Positions 43,358-53,162 are shown, numbered from the stretch's first letter. The stretch: 64,000 nucleotides of DNA from Martinezella lusitana (GCF_014207095.1 NZ_JACHBG010000010.1:1-64000), one strand, 5' to 3'. A program made the numbers and translations. The notes: generated from the sequence alone by a model not told the origin.

Positions 43358-44590
43358 ATGATTTGGAATCATCGCATCACCCGTGTCACCGTAGGTCTGC
43401 TGCTGCTGGCGCTTGCAATTGCGGTCTCTTTGCCAGCAATAACCGGCTATACAAGCCGGGACGGTACCGTCAACGCCCGCCTGGCGCTTATCAATGCGCC
43501 CATCGACGGCGTGATTTCGGGCGAGCCCGCCAAAGTCGGCGTCGCGGTCAAGTCCGGCGACACTCTCGCCGAGATCAACAATCAGCGCGTCAACCGCGCA
43601 GTTCTGGCGTCACTCGAAGCGGAGCGCAATACGGCACGCGATCGCGTCACGTCGCTTAGGAAGGAACGCGAGGATCTGACACAACTTCGCGAGCAACTCG
43701 CCACCCGCATGGAAGTCTTCAAACAAGCGACGATTTCCAATCTTGAGCGCGAGGTCGAGATCCTGCGGAAAAGGGTCGAGGTTTCACAGGCACAAGATCT
43801 CGCCGCTCAGGTCGATCTCGATCGCCGGAAAGAACTGGAGTCCAAGGGCATTCTCACCCAAAGAATGGTCGATGCGGCCCGCGCAGCCGGTGCCGCAACT
43901 GGTGGCGAGGTCGAAGTGAGCAATCTGACCGTCGATCAATTGCAACAGCGGCTGGACGCCGTTCGGAAGGGTATCTTCGTCTTCGGAGACGGTCAAAACG
44001 ACGTGCCTTACTCCCGCCAGCGCCAGGATGAAGTTATCGTTCACATCAGCGACCTGAATTCTCGGATCGCGGAGAATGAAACCCGAGCCACGGAGATCGA
44101 AAAGCAACTGACGGAAGAAGGCATTCGAGTGAGTAGCCTCGAGTCGGCAGCAGCAACGGCGCCATTCGATGGCGTCGTATGGAGCCGAAACGTCGTGAAT
44201 GGCTCCAATGTCGTGCTCAATAATGAGCTTATGCGGATTCTTGACTGCCGGGAACTGTTCGTCGACATCCTTCTGCCGGAAGTTGACTACGACGAAATCT
44301 ATCCGGGGTTGGTTGCTCAAGTTCGGCTGCTCGGGCGCAGCGACGTGTTCAAGGGAACCGTCGTTTCCGTAAAGGGAAGTTCGGCGGCAACGGACACGGA
44401 TTCCTTTGCCGCCAGCCTGCCGGTCTCGTCGCAGCGCAATGCTCGTATCCGGGTTCTTCTAGAGCCTTCCTTTATGAACGGCGACTTCCAAAACTTCTGC
44501 CAAGTCGGACGAACCGTGCAAGTTCGGTTTCCAAGGCACGGGTTCGGCATTACGAATTGGGTCAAAAACCTGTGGTTCAGTATCTTCTAG
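43358..44590 (+). CDS. bgsB: HlyD-like membrane-fusion protein, BgsB type
   Basis: The 410-residue protein has one N-terminal membrane helix (residues 10-28), a biotinyl-lipoyl-like half (LINAPIDGVISGEPAKVG, VKSGDTLAEINN), a long coiled coil (about residues 80-260) and the second half AAATAPFDGVVWSRNVVNGS, then a beta-barrel. This is the HlyD/EmrA/Alg44-like layout. Its position before a cellulose-synthase-like GT2 gene matches bgsB-bgsA of Sinorhizobium meliloti, which makes a mixed-linkage beta-glucan under c-di-GMP control. It would guide the polymer across the periplasm. Confidence 0.82.
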   Translation: MIWNHRITRVTVGLLLLALAIAVSLPAITGYTSRDGTVNARLALINAPIDGVISGEPAKVGVAVKSGDTLAEINNQRVNRAVLASLEAERNTARDRVTSLRKEREDLTQLREQLATRMEVFKQATISNLEREVEILRKRVEVSQAQDLAAQVDLDRRKELESKGILTQRMVDAARAAGAATGGEVEVSNLTVDQLQQRLDAVRKGIFVFGDGQNDVPYSRQRQDEVIVHISDLNSRIAENETRATEIEKQLTEEGIRVSSLESAAATAPFDGVVWSRNVVNGSNVVLNNELMRILDCRELFVDILLPEVDYDEIYPGLVAQVRLLGRSDVFKGTVVSVKGSSAATDTDSFAASLPVSSQRNARIRVLLEPSFMNGDFQNFCQVGRTVQVRFPRHGFGITNWVKNLWFSIF

Positions 44591-46566
44591 CGCTTGTTCC
44601 GACATTCCTTGTGATGGCATTTTTTCTGCTGGGGCCATTCAATTGGTCGCGCCATCATAGCTGGACCAGACTGGTCACCTGCGCCTTTGTCGGCGCCGTC
44701 GCACTGCGCTATGTGGTATGGCGGCTCACGCAAACCGTCCTTCCATACCCCTTTGATGGGGCCAACTTCTTCTGGGTCTGGCTGGTATTTTTCGTTGAGC
44801 TTCTGGCATTTGTGGACGTCGTGCTTTTCCTCGTACTCATGAGCCGTTACGTCAATCGAAGCACCGAGACAGACGAGCTTGGGGCGATCTTTTTTTCACG
44901 TCAGGATCGCGACCTTCCGACAGTGGACGTCTTTATTCCCACCTACAATGAGCCCCTCGATGTCCTGGAAAGAACGATTGTCGGCGCACTTTCGCTCGAC
45001 TATCCGCAAGACAAACTCAAAGTCTACGTCCTGGATGACCAGCGCCGTGATTGGCTCAAGACGTTCTGCGAAGAGAAGAACGCCATTCACGTGACACGCA
45101 ACAACAATGCACACGCCAAAGCCGGCAACATGAACAATGGGCTGCAGGTAAGCTCTGGTGAGTTCGTCGCCGTCTTCGATGCCGATTTCGTACCCTACCG
45201 GCACTTCCTTCGTCGAACCCTGCCCTTTTTCTCCGATGAAAGCATTGGCATCGTCCAGACACCCCAGCATTTTTTCAATGCCGATCCCGTGCAGACGAAT
45301 TTGGGGCTTGAGAATATTTGGCCGGATGAACAGCGCCTGTTCTTTGATGAGATCGCTCCCAGCCGGGACGGATGGGATGTCAGCTTCTGCTGCGGGTCAT
45401 GTTCGATCGCCCGCCGCAAAGCAGTCGACGCGATTGGTGGCTTTCCAACGGAGTCGATCACTGAGGATTTGCTTACGACGCTTTCCATGCTCAACAAGGG
45501 CTATAAGACGCGCTATCTGAACGAGCGCCTATCGATGGGCCTCGCGGCCGAAAATCTGACCGGCTATTTTGTTCAGCGAGAGCGCTGGTGTCAGGGCGGT
45601 ATTCAAACGCTTTACTTGCATAACGGGCCGCTGCGCGGCCCAGGACTATCGCTTTTTCAGCGCATCATGTTCTTGCCGGCCTCATGGATCGTCCAGTACC
45701 TGGTCCGCTTGATGATCCTGGTCATCCCGATTGTCTATCTCTGGTTCGGATTCTTGCCACTTTATTTCACGGATATTGCCGACTACGTCTCATACCAGGT
45801 TCCGCTGCTGACGGCCTATTTCCTTCTGATGCTCTGGATAACGCCAACGCGATATTTGCCCATAATCTCAAGTGCCGTCGGAACCTTCGCAACGTTTCGC
45901 ATGCTACCGACCGTCATCTCGAGCCTGGTAAGGCCATTCGGCAAGCCCTTCAGGGTCACGCCGAAAGGCAGTAGTAACCAGGCCAATCAATTTGACAAAT
46001 ATACGTTCACCTGGATTGCAACCTTGATTACGATTACGGCAATCGGGCTCATGATCGACATTGTTCCCGAGACAACACAGATTGAGGCGCAATTCTCTCC
46101 GATCGCCGCCTTCTGGGCAGGCATCAACATTGTCGTTCTGGTGATTGCATCGCTGATTTGCTTCGAAAAACCCCAACGATTGTTTCATGCGTTCAAATTG
46201 GATGAACCAGCCGGAGTCGACGACGTTCCCGGCCGGTTGGTCAGCCTGGCGCTGGACAAGGCCGTTGTCGCCGTGCCGGTCGATTCGCGCTTCGAGTCAA
46301 AATTGGTCTCGCTGCATCTCCAGGGCTTTGCACCCTTCGAAACCGAACTGAGGCAGGTCACCCAACGGCGCAGGAGCGTAAGCCGGGGCGGTGATCGACA
46401 AGCCTATTATCTCCACCTCCATTTCGACCTCGACGGTGCTATTCGAGACGAAATGATCGTGAAGCTCTATACTGGAGAATATTCGCAAGACATTCCCGAC
46501 ATCGACAAGGTCGCCGTTTCGGTCAATTTGCTGCTGCGCTCCTTCGGTAGAACGCGCAAATTCTAA
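44557..46566 (+). CDS. bgsA: Cellulose-synthase-like GT2, BgsA type
   Basis: The ~669-residue processive GT2 has N- and C-terminal membrane helices and the full catalytic set: a V-L-D-D strand (VLDDQRRDW), FDADFVP, TED in ESITEDLLTT and the QxxRW motif in VQRERWCQGG. There is no PilZ domain; instead a soluble C-terminal tail follows, as in S. meliloti BgsA, where this tail binds c-di-GMP. The annotated TTG start overlaps bgsB by 34 bases; GTG 44572 or ATG 44614 are alternatives, so the true N-terminus is uncertain. It should polymerise glucose from UDP-glucose in the inner membrane. Confidence 0.88.
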   Translation: MGQKPVVQYLLALVPTFLVMAFFLLGPFNWSRHHSWTRLVTCAFVGAVALRYVVWRLTQTVLPYPFDGANFFWVWLVFFVELLAFVDVVLFLVLMSRYVNRSTETDELGAIFFSRQDRDLPTVDVFIPTYNEPLDVLERTIVGALSLDYPQDKLKVYVLDDQRRDWLKTFCEEKNAIHVTRNNNAHAKAGNMNNGLQVSSGEFVAVFDADFVPYRHFLRRTLPFFSDESIGIVQTPQHFFNADPVQTNLGLENIWPDEQRLFFDEIAPSRDGWDVSFCCGSCSIARRKAVDAIGGFPTESITEDLLTTLSMLNKGYKTRYLNERLSMGLAAENLTGYFVQRERWCQGGIQTLYLHNGPLRGPGLSLFQRIMFLPASWIVQYLVRLMILVIPIVYLWFGFLPLYFTDIADYVSYQVPLLTAYFLLMLWITPTRYLPIISSAVGTFATFRMLPTVISSLVRPFGKPFRVTPKGSSNQANQFDKYTFTWIATLITITAIGLMIDIVPETTQIEAQFSPIAAFWAGINIVVLVIASLICFEKPQRLFHAFKLDEPAGVDDVPGRLVSLALDKAVVAVPVDSRFESKLVSLHLQGFAPFETELRQVTQRRRSVSRGGDRQAYYLHLHFDLDGAIRDEMIVKLYTGEYSQDIPDIDKVAVSVNLLLRSFGRTRKF

Positions 46567-46641
46567 TCGATAAAACGAAGGTCGGTCGACCACGACGGTT
46601 TCAAACTACAGACTGTCCTGACAAAGCCGCAAGGTTATCTC

Positions 46642-47307
46642 TCACCGTGCGCCGACGATATCCTGCGCAGTGCGTTCGTAGTGGGCCTGTAGGAGCCGAA
46701 CGGCATCCTCTACCTTTCGACCAAGAGCAGCCTCCATGATGTCGCTGTGCTCGGCCAACAGATTACGGCTAGAGGAAATCGGACCCTCGCCAAGAAAGCT
46801 AGGCAAGCGATAGCGTTGCGTTTCGGCGTACAACTGCTCGAACAAGCTTAGCAGCCGCGGCGAGCCGCAGGCGGCTAAGAGGGAACGATGAAACTCATGG
46901 TGGCGCGTCTCGAATTGCGTCAGCGCACTGTTGTCGCCTACGGTCTCTGCCTCCTTCATACGACTCGATTGGAGGTCGAGCTTATGAAATGCGGCGACGA
47001 GCCCGGTTTCCCAATCGTCGTCGCCTTTTTCTATCGACAGGCGCAACGCCTGGCTTTCAACCAGAATGCGCACGCTCATCACGTCGCGAATTTCCGCAGG
47101 AGAGACTGGCGCAACCGTAAATCCTCGCGGAGGATCATTGACGACAAATCTCTCCGCATGCAGCCGGTTCAGCGCTTCTCGCAACGGCGAAAAGCTAAGG
47201 CCATACTGCGCTTTCAGAAACTCCAGCCGCAGGGCTTGCCCAGGCGCTAGCCGACCATGCAATATATCGTTGCGCAAACTAATGTATGCGGTTTCTGCGA
47301 GTGTCAT
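46642..47307 (-). CDS. GntR-family regulator (FCD) of the aromatic operon
   Basis: The 221-residue protein has a winged helix (LRNDILHGRLAPGQALRLEF, then YGLSFSPLREALNRLHAERF) and an FCD domain with D-x-x-F-H and late His residues suited to bind a metal-carboxylate ligand. It is the last gene of the operon that begins with the gentisate-type dioxygenase and is convergent with bgsA. Its operator is probably the palindrome at 56592-56605. The ligand may be the pathway's aromatic acid. Confidence 0.83.
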   Translation of the reverse strand: MTLAETAYISLRNDILHGRLAPGQALRLEFLKAQYGLSFSPLREALNRLHAERFVVNDPPRGFTVAPVSPAEIRDVMSVRILVESQALRLSIEKGDDDWETGLVAAFHKLDLQSSRMKEAETVGDNSALTQFETRHHEFHRSLLAACGSPRLLSLFEQLYAETQRYRLPSFLGEGPISSSRNLLAEHSDIMEAALGRKVEDAVRLLQAHYERTAQDIVGAR

Positions 47308-47361
47308 TGCGCTACTCGGCCTGCTCCCTGTTCCTTCAGCGGCTCGGACAGATGGTTGCTT

Positions 47362-48003
47362 TCACGAGCTTTTGCGATTCTTGCCATCATAATCTTTCCA
47401 CACGGGCCTATCGATCTGAAAATAATCGCCGGAACGAAGGTAACCCCCACTTCCGTGCATGCGCGCGATCAGGCCGAGACGGGTCGTGTCAATGTAACAG
47501 CGCCCGGCGTCCAGCACGAAGTCGTCACGAATGTGCACCATAGTCACTTCTCCAACGATGATCGTCTGAAGTGGGCCAGTTGCAATCGATGTCAGCATGC
47601 GGCATTCCATGCTGACCGGTGCGGTCGATATCCGTGGTGGTGCGATGGTATCGGAAGGCGCAACGGAAAGTCCCGCCAGATCGATTTCATCGACATCTGA
47701 AGGGGCGTCGATGCAGGTGAGGTTCATGGCTTGCGCATTCGGCTCGTCAACCAGATTGATGACGAACTCGCCTGTTGCGAGAATGTTTGCGGCCGTGTCT
47801 TTCAATTGGCCCGCCTGCGGCATCAAGCCGATAGCGACGGTCGGTGGCGAATTGCCCATCATATTAAAGAAGCTGAAAGGTGCTGCGTTTCGAATGCCAT
47901 CGGCCGAAAGGCTCGTAATCCATGCAATCGGCCTCGGGACGATGGAGGAGGCAAGGATCTTGTAACGCTCCTGACCTGACAGCAGGTTCATGTCAAATCG
48001 CAT
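47362..48003 (-). CDS. Flavin reductase-family (FMN-binding) protein
   Basis: The 213-residue protein has the split-barrel FMN pattern: YKILASSIVPRPIAWITSLS, AAPFSFFNMMGNSPPTVAIG, and the flavin-ribityl region. This 'PRPIAW(V/I)(T/S)' branch is common in aromatic catabolic operons. It may supply reduced flavin or act directly on the substrate. It follows the nitrilase gene by four bases. The ATG at 48003 has GGA seven bases upstream. Confidence 0.82.
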   Translation of the reverse strand: MRFDMNLLSGQERYKILASSIVPRPIAWITSLSADGIRNAAPFSFFNMMGNSPPTVAIGLMPQAGQLKDTAANILATGEFVINLVDEPNAQAMNLTCIDAPSDVDEIDLAGLSVAPSDTIAPPRISTAPVSMECRMLTSIATGPLQTIIVGEVTMVHIRDDFVLDAGRCYIDTTRLGLIARMHGSGGYLRSGDYFQIDRPVWKDYDGKNRKSS

Positions 48004-48007
48004 GGCA

Positions 48008-48955
48008 TCATCCTTTCCCAATTGTGGAAAGCGGATTGACGGTGTTCTTGGGCCTGTCATCGACCGTCAGCTGAAAGATGTCGGGGCGACCATAGTGCCC
48101 GACAACATCGAAATCGAATTTGCCACGTTGGACGTCATCAGGATCGATCTCGGCATAAAGGATTGCCTCGCCGCCAAAATGGGGGCCGGCAAGCACGTTG
48201 CCGAGCGGATCGATGATCGCGCTGCCGCCACGCATCATGACTGTATCCGGCTCGTTGCCCAAAGAAGATTCATGGTCGCCCGGATAGGCGTCGCGCGTCA
48301 GATACTGGCACGCGGTGAGTACGTGGCACCGCCCTTCGAGCGCAATATGTCGCATCGAAGGAAGCCAGCTGTCGCGATCGTCGGCAGTCGGAGCGCAATA
48401 GATGCTGATCCCCTGGGAGTACATATGCATGCGCAGCATCGGCATATAATTTTCCCAACAGATGACCGCGCCCACCCGGCCCATCGGCGTATCGAAGACC
48501 GACATGGTCGAACCGTCGCCAAAGCCCCAAATGAGCCGTTCGCCTGCCGTGGGCATTAATTTGCGGTGTTTGCCGACAAGCCCGTTCTTTCCATCGAAGA
48601 ACAAGGCGGTGCAATATAAGGTTCCGCCATCGCGCTCGATACATCCAATGACGACGAAGATTTCGGCTGCGGCTATCGCCTCAGTGACAATCCCGATTTC
48701 CGTACCGGTCAGGTCGATGGCCGCGTTGTAATATTGCAGATATGCCTGACGCCCCTCCGGCTTGCGCACTCCTACAGGGCAACCGAAAGACGCTCCTTTT
48801 GGATAGCCGCCAAGAAAAGCCTCCGGGAAGACGACCAATTTTGCGCCCTCACTGGCCGCTTGACGGATAATGCCAGCAGCCTTACGCGCGGATGCGATCG
48901 GATCGTCTGGAATAGACCCAAACTGAGCGACCGCCACTTTCCAACGCGCAACCAT
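48008..48955 (-). CDS. Nitrilase (CN-hydrolase superfamily)
   Basis: The 315-residue protein has the Glu-Lys-Cys triad of nitrilases: Glu45 in VVFPEAFLGGYPK, Lys132 in KHRKLMPTAGER and Cys166 in AVICWENYMP. The P-E-A-F-L-G-G-Y-P and C-W-E-N-Y-M-P motifs put it with true aliphatic/arylaceto-nitrilases (branch 1), which convert R-CN to R-COOH and ammonia. The ATG overlaps the hydrolase stop by one base (TGATG), with GAGGAGG upstream. In this operon it could free an aromatic acid from a nitrile for ring cleavage. Confidence 0.9.
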   Translation of the reverse strand: MVARWKVAVAQFGSIPDDPIASARKAAGIIRQAASEGAKLVVFPEAFLGGYPKGASFGCPVGVRKPEGRQAYLQYYNAAIDLTGTEIGIVTEAIAAAEIFVVIGCIERDGGTLYCTALFFDGKNGLVGKHRKLMPTAGERLIWGFGDGSTMSVFDTPMGRVGAVICWENYMPMLRMHMYSQGISIYCAPTADDRDSWLPSMRHIALEGRCHVLTACQYLTRDAYPGDHESSLGNEPDTVMMRGGSAIIDPLGNVLAGPHFGGEAILYAEIDPDDVQRGKFDFDVVGHYGRPDIFQLTVDDRPKNTVNPLSTIGKG

Positions 48956-49836
48956 CAAAAGCTCCTCCTCTCAAATCTGGCGCAGGCGTCAAGAACCGCG
49001 CGCACGAGCTTTCCATCCGGAGCTTGCAACGTCAGAGGCAAATCAAAGTGATTGTGCTCCGGCATATCGATGATCACGGCCTGGTGGCCCACTTGTCGCC
49101 AGGCGGCAGCATAGGCGGACGTCTGTCGGCGAAATTCTCGAGTCTCCAGACCGCCGACCGAGACGATCAGGCACGCGGAGGAGGTCTTCGGGATCATGAA
49201 CTGCGGACTGTTGCGGACCACCATGGCCTCATCGAAATTCATCCAGCCATTGATATGAGTATGCGGCAAGGGCGTCAGGTCGTGCAGGCCGGAAAGATCG
49301 AGCGCGACACCGACAATACCGTCAGGCACGTCGTAAGCGCGTTGCCAGTCATCGGACAGAAGCATGGCTGTCAGATGACCGCCCGCTGAGGTTCCTCCGA
49401 CAACGAACGGAGCAGCCCCGATGCCAAGGGAACTCCGATTGCGATATAAATAGGAAATTGCCGTACGCACCTGTCGAACGATCTCGTCAAGCGTGACGGC
49501 GGGCGCCAGCGTATAGTCAATCACCGCTACGGAGAAGCCGTGGGCATGCAGGCCCGGCACGGCAAAAGCGTTGTCGGCCGCATTGCCGCCACGCCAGTAG
49601 CCGCCATGGATCCAGACGAACAAGGGCGCGTTCTTGCCGGCGGGATAGATGTCGAACGTCTCACCGCTCCTCTCGTCGTAGACGATCCTCGCTTGATGCT
49701 CGAAATTCTGCATCACTGCCTTGCTGACATCCACGAGCCTTGCATATTCATCCTCGAAGGAGGCCACGCTGGCGCGCGCATTGTATTGAACATCCAAAGC
49801 CGCGATGTCGTAACCCTCATAAGTGAATTCAGTCAT
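48955..49836 (-). CDS. Alpha/beta hydrolase, kynurenine-formamidase/carboxylesterase type
   Basis: The 293-residue protein has the oxyanion motif IHGGYWRGG and the nucleophile elbow VVGGTSAGGHLTA; a C-terminal His in EHNHFDLP completes the triad. The H-G-G-x-W and start region (Y-N-A-R-A-S-V) match the formamidase/esterase group (BAH/arylformamidase). It should hydrolyse an ester or amide. The ATG at 49836 has GGGAA seven bases upstream; a TTG at 49842 overlapping the livF-like stop is the other choice. Confidence 0.82.
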   Translation of the reverse strand: MTEFTYEGYDIAALDVQYNARASVASFEDEYARLVDVSKAVMQNFEHQARIVYDERSGETFDIYPAGKNAPLFVWIHGGYWRGGNAADNAFAVPGLHAHGFSVAVIDYTLAPAVTLDEIVRQVRTAISYLYRNRSSLGIGAAPFVVGGTSAGGHLTAMLLSDDWQRAYDVPDGIVGVALDLSGLHDLTPLPHTHINGWMNFDEAMVVRNSPQFMIPKTSSACLIVSVGGLETREFRRQTSAYAAAWRQVGHQAVIIDMPEHNHFDLPLTLQAPDGKLVRAVLDACARFERRSF

Positions 49837-49838
49837 CG

Positions 49839-50525
49839 TCAAATTCCCAGATAGCGATGTGAGAGTTCCTGATTTTTCGCAAGTTCGTCAGGGCTGCCTG
49901 TCCATACCACTCGCCCCTTGTCGATGATGTTGTGGCGATCCACCAAGGTGGCCATTTCGGACAGGTTCTTGTCGATAACCAGGATAGTCTGGCCGACGTT
50001 TTTCAATTCGTGTAGGCAACGCCAGATTTCAGTGCGGATGATCGGCGCCAGTCCTTCTGTCGCTTCATCGAGGATGAGGAGCTTGGGATTCGTCAGCAGA
50101 GCGCGGCCAATCGCCAGCATCTGTTGCTCCCCTCCAGACAGAGTTCGGGCCAATTGGCGCTTGCGCTCCTCCAGCCGCGGAAAGAGCTGTACGACGCGCT
50201 GTAGCGTCCACGCTCCGGGGCGTGAGGTCGCAACCAGGTTTTCCTCGACGCTCAATGAAGGGAAGACGCGCCGGCCCTCTGGCACCAGCCCGATGCCCAG
50301 CCGTGCGATGGCATTTGGTGGCAAATGATTGACGATCGTATCCGCGAACCTGATTGTTCCGCCCGTTGGCTTGAGCATGCCCATGATCGATTTGACGGTC
50401 GTCGATTTGCCCATACCGTTGCGGCCTATCAGTGAGATGATCTCGCCTGCCTTCGCTTCCAACGACATGCCGAACAAGACGCGCGCCTGACCATATCCGG
50501 CCTCCAATTTATCGAGCGTCAGCAT
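49839..50525 (-). CDS. livF: ABC transporter ATPase, LivF type
   Basis: The 228-residue ATPase has Walker A GRNGMGKST, signature LSGGEQQMLAI and Walker B LLILDEATEGLAP. The E-G-R-R-V-F-P-S-L-S-V-E-E-N-L segment is diagnostic for LivF-type subunits of HAAT importers. The ATG overlaps the livG-like stop by one base (TGATG), with GGGGGAGGAGG upstream. Substrate here is more likely an aromatic acid or its nitrile/amide precursor than a branched-chain amino acid. Confidence 0.9.
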   Translation of the reverse strand: MLTLDKLEAGYGQARVLFGMSLEAKAGEIISLIGRNGMGKSTTVKSIMGMLKPTGGTIRFADTIVNHLPPNAIARLGIGLVPEGRRVFPSLSVEENLVATSRPGAWTLQRVVQLFPRLEERKRQLARTLSGGEQQMLAIGRALLTNPKLLILDEATEGLAPIIRTEIWRCLHELKNVGQTILVIDKNLSEMATLVDRHNIIDKGRVVWTGSPDELAKNQELSHRYLGI

Positions 50526-51283
50526 CAAGCCTCCTCCCCCAGATATGCGGCACGGACCTCAGGGTGAGCGCGGATCTCGCTCGCCGTCCCTGTAAAAATG
50601 ACCTTGCCGTAGACAAGAACACTGATCCTGTCGGCAAGGGCAAAAACAGCATCCATGTCGTGTTCGATGAGTAGAATGGGGTATTCCCGCTTGAGATCCT
50701 GCAACAGCGCAGTCAGCGACGCGGACTCCTCCGATCCCATTCCGGCCATTGGCTCGTCAAGCAGGATCAGCCGCGGGTGACGCGCTAAAGCGACTGCGAT
50801 CTCGAGCTGCCGCCTCTGGCCATGTGCCATGTTGGACACGACACGGTCTGCCTGGTCGCCAAGCCCCGCCCGCTCAAGCCAAGTTTGGGCCATCTCTCGA
50901 TGGACGGCATTACGTCGTGGATTTCTGAAAATATCGATCGAGCCGCCGCCCTTCGCTTCAAGTGACAGCAAGACATTTTCCATTGCCGTGAAATCTGCGC
51001 ATAGCTGTGTGAGCTGAAAGGAACGTCCCATACCCATGCGTGCACGCTGATAGGCCGGCAAGCTGGTAATATCCTGCCCGCCAAACAGGATGCGGCCGGA
51101 GTCAGGGCGGATTTCCCCGCAGATCTGCGCGATCAGAGTGGACTTTCCCGCACCGTTCGGACCGATCAGCGCGTGAAGCTCGCCTTGCCGTATATCGAGA
51201 TTGACGCCATTGGTGGCGACCAACGCACCGAATTTTTTGTGGAGGTTCTCAAGGACAAGAACGGAAGCGAGCGGATCAGCCAT
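50525..51283 (-). CDS. livG: ABC transporter ATPase, LivG type
   Basis: The 252-residue ATPase has Walker A GPNGAGKST, the LivG-type R-M-G-M-G-R-S-F-Q-L segment, signature AHGQRRQLEIAVAL and Walker B LILLDEPMAGMG. It pairs with the LivF-type subunit. The ATG at 51283 overlaps the end of the livM-like gene by eight bases; upstream in-frame ATGs would overlap far more and lack the family N-terminus. Confidence 0.9.
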   Translation of the reverse strand: MADPLASVLVLENLHKKFGALVATNGVNLDIRQGELHALIGPNGAGKSTLIAQICGEIRPDSGRILFGGQDITSLPAYQRARMGMGRSFQLTQLCADFTAMENVLLSLEAKGGGSIDIFRNPRRNAVHREMAQTWLERAGLGDQADRVVSNMAHGQRRQLEIAVALARHPRLILLDEPMAGMGSEESASLTALLQDLKREYPILLIEHDMDAVFALADRISVLVYGKVIFTGTASEIRAHPEVRAAYLGEEA

Positions 51284-52244
51284 GGTTTTTCCCCAGCAGA
51301 CGCCCGAGCATGCCATGCTGTCCGAACAGAGCAATCAGGGTCAAGGTCGGTCCCATGATGATCATCCAATGCTCGGTCCAACCGGAAAGGATCTGTTCCA
51401 GGATGATGAATACGGCGGCGCCGGCGATCGGTCCGATAAATGTGCCGAGGCCACCGAGAACGACGATCGCCATGAACTCGCCGGATTTCGACCAGGAGGC
51501 CATATCCGGTGTCACGAACAAAGCATAATTGGCCCAGAGAATACCCGCCAACCCGGTGCCGAAGGCAGATATGACGAAGGCGGTCAGCCGGAAACTTAAA
51601 GGGCGAACGCCGAGATTGATGGCCCGCCGTTCACTCTGCCGCAGTGCCTGAAAGACGAGGCCGAAACGGGAGCTGACGATCATCATGCAGAACATCGTCC
51701 ATAAGACCAATGTAAACAGGCAGAGATAATAGAAGGTCGATCCGTTGGCGATGTCGATCAAAGGGAAGGTGTTGCGGGCATTGATCAGCAGGCCGTCGTC
51801 GCCACCATATGTCGCCAGCGAAACCAGGACGAAGAATACCATCTGCGCAAAGGCGAGCGTGATCATGATAAACTGGACGCCGCTGGTCTTGAGTGCAAAC
51901 CAACCAACGACCACCGCAAGAACAACGCATGCCAGTAAGCCGATCGGCCAGACGATGAGGGCTGCATTCGTGCCTTGCCAGCCCCAGAGAGGCTCCCCGT
52001 TGCTAGTGTGATAGGCGATAATGCCGACGGTATATCCTCCAAGCGCAAAGAACATGGCATGACCGAAGCTGACGAGCGCTCCGTAACCAATGATAAGATC
52101 GAGGCTAACGGATGCGATCGCATAGATGACGACTCGCGTCGCCAACCCCTCGATAGAGGCGTTTCCTGCCAGTCCCGCCAGCATTGGAACTAATATAAAT
52201 GCCGCAAGGCCGATCACGATAATCGTCAATCTCGTTGATCGCAT
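51276..52244 (-). CDS. livM: ABC transporter permease, LivM type
   Basis: The 322-residue permease has about nine hydrophobic helices and the LivM core YGALVSFGHAMFFALGGYTVGI, then the EAA-like FGLVFQALRQSERRAINLGV and GGLGTFIGPIAGAAVF. It forms the channel with the LivH-type subunit. It starts three bases after the livH stop with GAGGAG upstream. Confidence 0.9.
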   Translation of the reverse strand: MRSTRLTIIVIGLAAFILVPMLAGLAGNASIEGLATRVVIYAIASVSLDLIIGYGALVSFGHAMFFALGGYTVGIIAYHTSNGEPLWGWQGTNAALIVWPIGLLACVVLAVVVGWFALKTSGVQFIMITLAFAQMVFFVLVSLATYGGDDGLLINARNTFPLIDIANGSTFYYLCLFTLVLWTMFCMMIVSSRFGLVFQALRQSERRAINLGVRPLSFRLTAFVISAFGTGLAGILWANYALFVTPDMASWSKSGEFMAIVVLGGLGTFIGPIAGAAVFIILEQILSGWTEHWMIIMGPTLTLIALFGQHGMLGRLLGKNHG

Positions 52245-52247
52245 CAA

Positions 52248-53162
52248 TCAACTCCTCGCCGGTAGCAGGCCCAATGGGCGGAAAAGAAGTACCACGGCCA
52301 TCAAAAGATAGATGCTGGCCGACACGAGCCCGGCGCTCAGTGTGTCAGCGGTAGAAGGAGGCAGCAATAGTTGCATCAATTGCGGAAGATAAGCACGCCC
52401 CATACTGTCTACCATGCCAACAAGCAACGCACCGACAAGAGCGCCACGGATTGATCCGACACCGCCGATGACGATGACGACGAAAGTGGTGATGAGAACC
52501 CGTTCACCCATTCCGATCTCAATGGCCAGGAGCGGCGCGGCCATTATCCCTGCCAGTCCGCATAGCGCACCACCAAGACCGAAGAGCATGGTGTAAAGGC
52601 GTCGGACGTTGATCCCGAGCGCATCTACCATTTCCCGGTCGTCCGCGCCCGCCCGGATCAGCATGCCAATGCGAGTTTTGTTGACGAGCAACCATAACCC
52701 CACCGCAACGATGGCTCCGACGACGATAAATGCGAGGCGCATCACGGGGTAATCCAACCCCGGCAAGACCGGAACGGCACCCTGCAGAGCAGGAGGAATG
52801 TCCACGAATGGCGGTTGACGCCCAAAGATCATGCTGACGGCCTCATTGGTGAACAGAATGAGCCCGAGTGTCGCCAAAACCTGATAGAGATGATCGCGTC
52901 GGTAGAGCCACTGAATAACCGAAAGCTCAATCGCCATGGCATACAAGCCGGCCCCTACAACCGCAGCGACCATCCCCAATAAGAAGCTTCCTGTTCCAAG
53001 AATGGTGAAGGCGGCGCAATAGGCTCCGACCATGTAAAATGCACCATGGGTCAGATTGATCACTCCCATGATACCGAAAATCAACGTCAACCCGGACGCC
53101 AGCATGAAAAGCATCGCGCCGTATTGCAGGCCATTGAGCGCTTGTTCGATGAATAGCAACAT
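52248..53162 (-). CDS. livH: ABC transporter permease, LivH type
   Basis: The 304-residue permease starts LFIEQALNGLQYGAMLFMLA, followed by GIMGVINLTHGAFYMVGAYC, both diagnostic for LivH. The C-terminal GGVGSIRGALVGALLVG is typical as well. GAGGAAGG precedes the ATG. It follows the binding-protein gene, from which it is separated by a strong stem-loop. Confidence 0.9.
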   Translation of the reverse strand: MLLFIEQALNGLQYGAMLFMLASGLTLIFGIMGVINLTHGAFYMVGAYCAAFTILGTGSFLLGMVAAVVGAGLYAMAIELSVIQWLYRRDHLYQVLATLGLILFTNEAVSMIFGRQPPFVDIPPALQGAVPVLPGLDYPVMRLAFIVVGAIVAVGLWLLVNKTRIGMLIRAGADDREMVDALGINVRRLYTMLFGLGGALCGLAGIMAAPLLAIEIGMGERVLITTFVVIVIGGVGSIRGALVGALLVGMVDSMGRAYLPQLMQLLLPPSTADTLSAGLVSASIYLLMAVVLLFRPLGLLPARS

